Below, one piece after another: positions 57,952 to 64,000 of a stretch of 64,000 nt of DNA. The DNA lies in the NCBI GenBank assembly GCA_910577275.1, contig CAJTMW010000001.1:317566-381565 (forward strand), written 5' to 3'. Made by a program: the position numbers and the translations under genes. The stretch is from an uncultured Lachnospiraceae bacterium (lineage in GTDB: Bacteria; Bacillota; Clostridia; Lachnospirales; Lachnospiraceae). Under the pieces are notes generated by a model. That model saw only the letters and a list, made by a program, of their open reading frames with translations. It ran no database searches and had not been told where the DNA came from. How positions within the stretch are numbered: position 1 is the first letter of the stretch; each line of letters starts with the position of its first letter.

Positions 57952-59581
57952 CGGGAACCGCGACAGAATAGTCCCCGAAGAAGGTGAGGTTAAAATCTCC
58001 GCCTGCAAATTTATCCATATCCGGGCTTTTAAAAACATACACGGCCTTTGGCAGCGCTCCCCCCTCGGGCGGATTACTGTAGAGGAACTTTTCGCGGTAG
58101 GGAAGCTCTCCCTCCTGCCCCGGGCCGTCCGCTCCCTGATAATATTTTGCGTCCACCTCAAAGGCAAACAGGGTAAGGATTTCCGTCACGTTCCAAGCTC
58201 CCTCATACTGGGTATCGGGCGTTATGATATACTGTCCGCAGTCATAATCCTTCGCATATTCCAGCGCGTCAAGAAATTCTCCGTAAAAAGCCCTTTCAAT
58301 CTCCCCTGCCCAGTCTGTGAAATAGGCATGGAAAAACATGCCGCTCTGGAAGGAAAACACAGCCAAAAGCACGTACGCCGCCATTTTCCACTTCTTTGCG
58401 ATAAAGGAAACTCCCGCCGCCGCAAAAATAATATGGATATAAAATATGATGTTAATCCGGTTGATATTGACATAATTAATCACAAGCCCTGTAAAAAGCG
58501 AACAAATCCAGAAAACCAAAAGAAGCTGACAGCCGGCTTTCTTTGCCCCGTCTTTTTCTTTTACGGCTCCTCTGACTGTCAGGGCAGCGCCCAAAACCAC
58601 AAAAGGCAGAGTACCTCTGTACATGGGACCGAAAGCTTTGATGGAATTCCAGAGCAAATCCTCCTTCTGCAAAAATACCACGTTCAAAAGGGATTTTGCG
58701 TTCACAAAAAGCTGCTCCCCGATATTTTCAGAGAAAAAGAGAATATCCGCGGAACGGACGCTTCCCTCAAAGAATTCCATGGTGACAAAGGGGAGCGAAA
58801 CCGTCTCCCACTTCATGAAATTTATCAGCATCGTCCCGTATATGGGCCAGGAAATCCCGAAATAGACGAAAAGGCAAATCAGAATTTCCTTCCATTTCAC
58901 CTGCTTTTGCAAAAGTAACAGAGCGCAGCTTATCAGCAGAAAGAAGGGTACCATATAAAAGGCAACGCCGTAGCAATACAAGCAGAGGGCAAAAAACACC
59001 ATGGAAAGGTACAGCTTCCAATTCCTGCCGGAACAGTCCCTTTTCAGGCTGCTTACCAGAAAAAAGAGGCCCAGCACAAACATATGGGGAAACAGATTGC
59101 AGTCAAGAGCCCATCTGCTCTGCATAAAATGCCAGGGATTGACTGCCAGAATCAGAAGCGCCGCAAGTCCGCACCTTTCGTCGGACACCTTTTTCACCGT
59201 GCCGTAAACCGCAATACTTCCCAGAACGCTTGCAATCAGAAGGGGAAGGCGGACTGCCGTCCTGCTTAAGCCGAACATTTTTACGAACGGAACCATCAAA
59301 TAGGAAAGGAGGGCGCTCATCTGCCCGTATCCCCAGGCGCGCAAATGTGCGGGCATAAAGGTGCCGAACCGGTCGGTTCCGTACTCCGCAAGGGCTTTCG
59401 CATCTACTGCCGCCATTGCCCCGTCCTGATTGAGCCCTCCGGGAATTGCTCCAAAGCCCGCCAACCGTACCGCAAGGAGAACACACAAAGCAAAAAATAC
59501 GGCTATCCTGCCACTATCAGGCTCCTTTACCCATGCAGACAGGGCGTTATGAAACTTATTTGGATGATTATTTACTTCCAT
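57926..59581 (-). CDS. GT39-like membrane glycosyltransferase (ArnT/PMT_2 type)
   Basis: A 551-residue GT-C protein with about ten helices. The first loop has LNQDGAMAAVDAKALAEYGT, in the position of the catalytic acidic motif of PMT_2 enzymes, then RLPLLIASVLGSIAVYGTVK and NPWHFMQSRWALDCNLFPHM. The C-terminal 120 residues are extracytoplasmic. It converges with the PMT-type gene (26-bp overlap). Together with the next two minus-strand genes it suggests surface glycan or glycolipid assembly; donor and acceptor are unknown. Confidence 0.78.
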   Translation of the reverse strand: MEVNNHPNKFHNALSAWVKEPDSGRIAVFFALCVLLAVRLAGFGAIPGGLNQDGAMAAVDAKALAEYGTDRFGTFMPAHLRAWGYGQMSALLSYLMVPFVKMFGLSRTAVRLPLLIASVLGSIAVYGTVKKVSDERCGLAALLILAVNPWHFMQSRWALDCNLFPHMFVLGLFFLVSSLKRDCSGRNWKLYLSMVFFALCLYCYGVAFYMVPFFLLISCALLLLQKQVKWKEILICLFVYFGISWPIYGTMLINFMKWETVSLPFVTMEFFEGSVRSADILFFSENIGEQLFVNAKSLLNVVFLQKEDLLWNSIKAFGPMYRGTLPFVVLGAALTVRGAVKEKDGAKKAGCQLLLVFWICSLFTGLVINYVNINRINIIFYIHIIFAAAGVSFIAKKWKMAAYVLLAVFSFQSGMFFHAYFTDWAGEIERAFYGEFLDALEYAKDYDCGQYIITPDTQYEGAWNVTEILTLFAFEVDAKYYQGADGPGQEGELPYREKFLYSNPPEGGALPKAVYVFKSPDMDKFAGGDFNLTFFGDYSVAVPVTEPESSP

Positions 59582-59662
59582 ATCAAAACTTCCTTATTGA
59601 AAATATCAGCGTATCTGCGCAGATTCTCAGAAAGATTATGCCGGGCTCCGGGCCCGCAATCC

Positions 59663-61795
59663 TCACACCCAGAAATTCACCAGATACTTCACATGCGCAT
59701 ACAGGTCTGGCCGCAGCTCCTGTAAGGACTCCCCTGTATCCAGAAAGAACGCCATTCCCTGATACCCTATCTGCCACAAAAGACAGATGAAAAGGCTCCA
59801 CAGAACCATTCCTTTGAGATACTCTCTGCCGCTTCCGCCCGCGGAAAGCCGTTCCAGCACAAGCAAAACCGCCGTCGCCGAAGCCAGCATCAGAAAGACG
59901 GAAAAATCCCCGAAGTATCTCTGCAGAATACCTGACATATTGGTATCCGCCACAATGATAATTGCCGCCGCCAGAAGGCAGGCAAGGGCAAATCTCCATG
60001 GCGTCCTGCCATGCTTTTTGAAATATTTGCGAAAAAGTAAAGGCAAAAGACCAAACCAGGCAAACAGATTGGTCATGAAAATCCCACCATAAGTAGCTTC
60101 CTGTATGGTAACTCCCATATACTGGCTGTCTAAATAAACCGCTTCCATGAAAGGAAATCGCTGTATTATCTTAACCGGCTGAAACAGATAAGCCAAAACA
60201 CCAAGGGGAATACGGTCCAGGTGAAATCCCCGGTTTCTCATATCGTTCATCGTCAGATTGTAATTGGCGCCAAAATCAAAAACAGATTCAAAACGGCTGT
60301 AATTATAGTACATCAGCCCCGCCGCCACAAGCGCCATGGGAAGGGCAAAGACCGTTACCGCGGAAAGAATCCGGCTGTCAGCCTTTTTCCTGCCTCCCTC
60401 CGCCTGCCCGCCTCCCACAGTCCTGCCGCCGTCCCTGATGCCTCCGGCGTTCTTTACCGGAGGACGAGCTGCAGATTCCCACAGCAAAACCGCAGCCGGA
60501 AGCATCAGCAGAAAAAGCTGGGGGCGGCACCCCGCCGTCAGCGCTGTAAAGAAAGAGCCCGTCCCCAGATATTTCAGGGAAATCTCCTTTCCCCGTCCGG
60601 CAAGCAAAAAGCACCACAGCCCCAGCATCCCGAAGGCAAGCCCGGAGAGAATCGGAACCGTATATAAATCCGGGCGTTTCGTCATATAAATAATTCCGCT
60701 CCCCAAAAGTAAAAGCTCGTTTAAGAGAAGCCACACGCCCAGACAGGTGCGGGGAAACCACTTCCGTATCATCTCGTGGACAACGCCCATGCATCCCGCC
60801 GTAAATAGCAGGGAAAGGAAAAATATCAGCACATGATTGTGTAAATGCGTGCCTGTAATCACATAATAAGGCAGGTAGAACAAAACCGCCGGAACCACCC
60901 CGAAGTATACATAGTACTTTCCCTTATAGTAAGCGTGGTCCCAGTTATACCATTCCCCCGCTTCGCTCATGACCTGGTTTCTGTAAAGCAAATCGTAGGG
61001 GTTTTCCATCTCCTGTAAAGCTTTTGCCGGTTCCTCCAAAAGGGCGAAGCTTCCGGCCCTTAAGCTTTCCGCCAGCTCCTGATACTGCCTTTGGTTTACC
61101 TGCTCCTCCCTCTGAAAATATGGGTTCAGCCCGGTCAGATACCGGAAAAGAAACAGATGCATTATAAAAAATAACGCCAGTAATATTTTCCTGTGCGCAG
61201 GCTTAAGACGGATATACTCTGTCCGGTTCAGAAAGGATGAGGGTCTTAAGGCATAAACAAGGCAGGAGAGAAAAAACAGGAAAGTTACTCTCTCCCATGA
61301 AAAGTAAAGGGGAATCACGGGATTTAAGGTGATGGAAAGAGAAATTTGCTGCCCCTTCAAAACCTCAGGGACAATCCGCAAATCCGTACATTTCCCATAT
61401 AAGTGATAGGTAATATAGCTGCTCCGCGTTTCACTTTGCCAGATTTCCCGGTCAGGGAGCCCGTAATAGAGCTTATGGGATTCGTCCGTTACCCACTGGC
61501 GTATCGTTACCGGTTTCGCCATCTCCTCCTTACTGCCGATTATCCGAATATCGATACAGGCTGTGGAAAGCTCCTCATTTATCCCTTTGATTTCAATTCC
61601 CGGCGCATCTCCCACAATAAGATAAACATCATCTCCCGCAGGGAAATAGCCCTCCTCCAGCTCTATGTCCGATAGGGAGAGCTTCCTTGTCCTTTCTCTG
61701 TTTCCAAGAGATTCAAAATGACGGTAGTTGCAGACAAAAAGCTCCGCCAGCAGCACGCAGACAAATAGAAACAAAATTTTTTTCCAGCTTTTCAT
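59663..61795 (-). CDS. Large GT-C-like membrane protein, uncharacterised
   Basis: A 710-residue membrane protein with an N-terminal helix, an extracytoplasmic beta-rich domain (residues 40-165), then about ten helices. A loop FREEQVNQRQYQELAESLRA and NPYDLLYRNQVMSEAGEWYN with WDHAYYKGKYYVYFGVVPAV lie in the first membrane hairpin, as expected for a glycosyltransferase of the GT-C fold, but no family signature was recognised. A Gly/Arg-rich hydrophilic insert lies around residue 455. It overlaps the upstream gene by 4 bp. Same layout as the neighbouring genes, so a related transferase is likely. Confidence 0.65.
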   Translation of the reverse strand: MKSWKKILFLFVCVLLAELFVCNYRHFESLGNRERTRKLSLSDIELEEGYFPAGDDVYLIVGDAPGIEIKGINEELSTACIDIRIIGSKEEMAKPVTIRQWVTDESHKLYYGLPDREIWQSETRSSYITYHLYGKCTDLRIVPEVLKGQQISLSITLNPVIPLYFSWERVTFLFFLSCLVYALRPSSFLNRTEYIRLKPAHRKILLALFFIMHLFLFRYLTGLNPYFQREEQVNQRQYQELAESLRAGSFALLEEPAKALQEMENPYDLLYRNQVMSEAGEWYNWDHAYYKGKYYVYFGVVPAVLFYLPYYVITGTHLHNHVLIFFLSLLFTAGCMGVVHEMIRKWFPRTCLGVWLLLNELLLLGSGIIYMTKRPDLYTVPILSGLAFGMLGLWCFLLAGRGKEISLKYLGTGSFFTALTAGCRPQLFLLMLPAAVLLWESAARPPVKNAGGIRDGGRTVGGGQAEGGRKKADSRILSAVTVFALPMALVAAGLMYYNYSRFESVFDFGANYNLTMNDMRNRGFHLDRIPLGVLAYLFQPVKIIQRFPFMEAVYLDSQYMGVTIQEATYGGIFMTNLFAWFGLLPLLFRKYFKKHGRTPWRFALACLLAAAIIIVADTNMSGILQRYFGDFSVFLMLASATAVLLVLERLSAGGSGREYLKGMVLWSLFICLLWQIGYQGMAFFLDTGESLQELRPDLYAHVKYLVNFWV

Positions 61796-62988
61796 ATGCT
61801 TAATTCCCTTATCTGTCCATACAAATCAAGCCCTACGCAGACAATCAGCCCCAAAAGCCCGATAGCCAGGTAAGTGATGGGAACCAGATGCACGGCTATC
61901 AGGTAAGGCATGAAGGTCAGCACGGATATCAGCATAAATCCGCATGTCACGGGAAGACGCCTCACCCGGACTGTTCCGTAGATAATCGCCAGCAAATCAA
62001 TTAAAAATCCGTATCTGTCGTGCATATGGGGGAGCGAATATACAATCAGCGCCACCGTAAAGAGGGCCAGCGTGACTGCCAGCTCATGGGTTATTTTTAT
62101 ATTTTTGGTATAAAGATAATAAGCGATACAGCCAAGAATCATGATAGTCATAAATGTTCCCGCGCCGCTCACCTCGGCGGCATGGCGCATATCCGGCATG
62201 GCCTCCCCCAAAAGCGCATATATATTGGGGTATTCCAGCGTTCCCCAGGGGTAGGTATTTGTCTGCTCAAAATAAACCGTCATCAGTTCCTTGAAATCGC
62301 GTCCGAAAAGATATGCCGGAAGGGAGCTTATCACATAAATTACAGGAATCCACAGAAAATCCGGGAGCTTTACGGTTCTTTTTTTCAGCCACATCATAAT
62401 AAAAAACGGAAGAATAAAAACGGCCTGCAGCTTAAACGCAAAGGAAATCCCCGTAAAAATCATGCAGCTCCTGCTGTTGCCCTTCAGGAAAAAATACAGA
62501 GCATACAAAAGAAAGCCCGTATATATAATGTCGCACTGGCACCAGTAAGCGCCGTCCAGAATAACGGTGGGGGACAACAGCAAAACCGCCATTCCCATAA
62601 TCGATTTTTTTACGTTTCCGCTCATCTCATAAATGATGAGAAAGACTGCGACAGCCGCTGAATAATCAAAGAATACGGATATCATTTTCAATCCGTACAA
62701 GTCATTGTCCGTGAGGTAGGAAACCAGGCACATAAGATACATATAAGGGGCGGTATAATTGGATATGGACTGGCTTAAGGAGCGAAAGCCGCCTCCGCTT
62801 CGGATTTGCGCCATCCACCCTTCCAGAAATCCCCAGTAATCCGCCGATTCCACGGGCATCAGCTTCCATCTTATCATAAACGCAAACACAAAAAGGCAGA
62901 GGATAAATACCAAATCCACTACCTGAAACTTTATTTTTCCGATTTTTACCTTCTGAAACATCACTCTGTCAATGGTACGTTCTTCCAT
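61792..62988 (-). CDS. Gpi18-like mannosyltransferase family membrane protein
   Basis: A 398-residue membrane protein with about ten helices, similar in pattern to Gpi18/PIG-V and GT87-like proteins: RWKLMPVESADYWGFLEGWM in the first loop, then YTAPYMYLMCLVSYLTDNDL, LLLSPTVILDGAYWCQCDII and SFAFKLQAVFILPFFIMMWL, which resemble the family's conserved loops. The ATG at 62988 follows GGAGGG. It overlaps the 710-residue protein gene by 4 bp and is co-transcribed with it. Substrate unknown. Confidence 0.75.
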   Translation of the reverse strand: MEERTIDRVMFQKVKIGKIKFQVVDLVFILCLFVFAFMIRWKLMPVESADYWGFLEGWMAQIRSGGGFRSLSQSISNYTAPYMYLMCLVSYLTDNDLYGLKMISVFFDYSAAVAVFLIIYEMSGNVKKSIMGMAVLLLSPTVILDGAYWCQCDIIYTGFLLYALYFFLKGNSRSCMIFTGISFAFKLQAVFILPFFIMMWLKKRTVKLPDFLWIPVIYVISSLPAYLFGRDFKELMTVYFEQTNTYPWGTLEYPNIYALLGEAMPDMRHAAEVSGAGTFMTIMILGCIAYYLYTKNIKITHELAVTLALFTVALIVYSLPHMHDRYGFLIDLLAIIYGTVRVRRLPVTCGFMLISVLTFMPYLIAVHLVPITYLAIGLLGLIVCVGLDLYGQIRELSI

Positions 62989-63077
62989 GCTTTCCCTCCG
63001 CTTCTGCATCCCTTTTTAACATGCAGACTGAAAAGCTCCCCCGCAAGGCCTCGCCTGCCCTGACGACAGGGGAAGCT

Positions 63078-63118
63078 CACAGGGGAAGAACGCCCCGCGG
63101 AGACGTTCTTCCCCTGTG
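63078..63118. repeat. 15-bp inverted repeat between two minus-strand genes
   Basis: Perfect 15-bp arms (63078-63092 with 63104-63118) with an 11-base GC-rich loop, preceded by a smaller CCCTG/CAGGG hairpin. No T run follows, so it is a structured intergenic element rather than a clear terminator. Confidence 0.6.
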
Positions 63119-63160
63119 CAAATTGATTGTACCATTATATGGGATAAACTGCCACATATT

Positions 63161-64000
63161 TTATTCTTTATAAGCGGTATCGTTTTTCACGAAGTCGGGA
63201 ACCTGTCCCTCAGGGAACACATAGCTCACGGAGGAGCCGTACCTTCTGGTCATGGGACTGTCCGTCTTGAAATATACATAGACCATATAATCGTTCTCGC
63301 CGGCCACTCCGAAATCCCAGTCGCTGTTTACCATATCGCGGGGATAAACGCAGGAGGCAATCTCCCTGATGGACTCACTGTCCGTATAATCCGCATAGAC
63401 GCGGGTATCTATCATATCGCTGTCATAATCCAGCGTACTGTTATATCTGTAGTAATCCTCCGCTCTCTCGGGGATTATACCTCCCACTCCGGCAGCACCC
63501 GCCTCCATGGCCTGCTTCTCTACCAGCTCATTATAAGCATTCGTGTTATTATTCACAACCTGAATGTGCTCCACATCCTCCATGTTAAGCTGGAAATCTC
63601 TGTAATATCCCTTCTCCTTCAGCCATGCAATGGTATTTTCATAGAAAGGATAAATATTCATCCCTACCTCCCAGCTTCTGGTGGAATATGCATAGTCCGA
63701 ACCGGAAAAATATCCGTAGCCGTTTCCTTTCATCTCCTCGGAAATCGTAATTCTCCCCATTCCCACAGGCAGATTTTCCTTTACGTTTGTGAAATTGGCA
63801 AGAGCCAAATCCTTCTGATAAATCTGAATAAATTCCTTTATCTCCGCCTGGCTAAGCTCCTCCCAGTAAACCGTATTTCCATAGGCGGCGCCGATTTTAT
63901 ATCTGTCCTTTCTGTCAAGAAGACCAAGCAGATTTTCCGCCGCTCCGGGAAGATAGCCTTTTTTAAATTCATCCGAACCGATAATCTTATCCAAAAGTCC
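63161..64000 (-). CDS. Unidentified protein, 5' truncated by window edge (C-terminal region)
   Basis: The frame is open to the right edge with no start visible; only the C-terminal 279 or so residues are seen. They are hydrophilic, with no membrane helix: repeated Tyr/Asp residues, EEMKGNGYGYFSGSDYAYST, EVGMNIYPFYENTIAWLKEK, and a last part YVYFKTDSPMTRRYGSSVSY. It resembles the soluble C-terminal domain of some clostridial ABC-2 type permease proteins, but that is a weak recollection. Function not assigned. Confidence 0.4.
   Translation of the reverse strand, partial: GLLDKIIGSDEFKKGYLPGAAENLLGLLDRKDRYKIGAAYGNTVYWEELSQAEIKEFIQIYQKDLALANFTNVKENLPVGMGRITISEEMKGNGYGYFSGSDYAYSTRSWEVGMNIYPFYENTIAWLKEKGYYRDFQLNMEDVEHIQVVNNNTNAYNELVEKQAMEAGAAGVGGIIPERAEDYYRYNSTLDYDSDMIDTRVYADYTDSESIREIASCVYPRDMVNSDWDFGVAGENDYMVYVYFKTDSPMTRRYGSSVSYVFPEGQVPDFVKNDTAYKE

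Overview
The window looks like a chromosomal segment of a Gram-positive, low-to-medium GC member of the Clostridia, most probably Lachnospiraceae (Clostridium cluster XIVa). The evidence is strong AGGAGG-type ribosome binding sites almost throughout, DUF1836 and DUF2164 proteins, ATP-dependent PEP carboxykinase, a MoxR-DUF58-transglutaminase operon, a SpoIID-like protein, an ECF-type biotin transporter with a BirA-like operator, and a yybP-ykoY (Mn) riboswitch. No phage, insertion sequence, CRISPR array, tRNA or rRNA gene was seen. Most genes lie on the minus strand.

Layout. 1-1.9 kb: end of an aromatic amino acid operon (DAHP synthase, prephenate dehydrogenase). 1.9-6.2 kb: VanZ-like protein, PilZ protein and two chemoreceptors, one soluble with a CZB domain. 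6.2-13.1 kb, minus: RlmD-type rRNA methyltransferase, an acidic-tailed membrane protein, and an SPFH / zinc-ribbon / PcrA helicase operon. 13.3-16.4 kb: an orphan NMT1-like binding lipoprotein and an ECF sigma operon with three membrane partners. 16.5-20.9 kb: tetritol-dehydrogenase-like enzyme, DUF1836, ProC, DegV and BioY. 21.1-21.3 kb: three tandem 38-bp repeats. 21.3-29.3 kb, minus: AspS-DUF2164, Rrf2-TcdA, and MoxR-DUF58-transglutaminase. 29.4-34.7 kb: GNAT, HD protein, inositol monophosphatase family, YihY, SpoIID-like. 34.77-35.06 kb: a structured RNA gene with its own promoter and terminator. 35.1-44.4 kb, minus: a sugar sensing and uptake region (anchored binding protein, histidine kinase, response regulator, second binding protein; then ATPase, permease, ChvE-like lipoprotein, HAD phosphatase). 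44.6-46.4 kb: pckA. 46.5-49.2 kb, minus: an ABC-2 exporter whose first permease has an in-frame TGA, preceded by a promoter, a 25-codon leader ORF and a terminator. 49.3-50.1 kb: Mn riboswitch and mntP. 50.1-56 kb, minus: smpB, rnr, secG, a GH25 lysozyme and eno. 56.2-63 kb: four polytopic GT-C-like membrane proteins. The right edge cuts a minus-strand gene.

How the parts work together. The 44.4-36 kb region looks like a self-contained sensor-to-transporter circuit: two membrane-anchored binding proteins without permeases flank a NarL-type two-component pair, and a strong terminator separates them from the transport genes, whose promoter region carries ATGTCA/TGACAT half-sites. The 49.2-46.5 kb region has the layout of an exporter controlled by ribosome-mediated transcription attenuation. 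The clearest candidates for something not yet described are this leader-controlled exporter and the standalone structured RNA near 35 kb; the RNA may belong to a known clostridial class (raiA motif or 6S), which cannot be decided here.

All functional calls come from reading the translated sequence and recalled family motifs; no database search was run.
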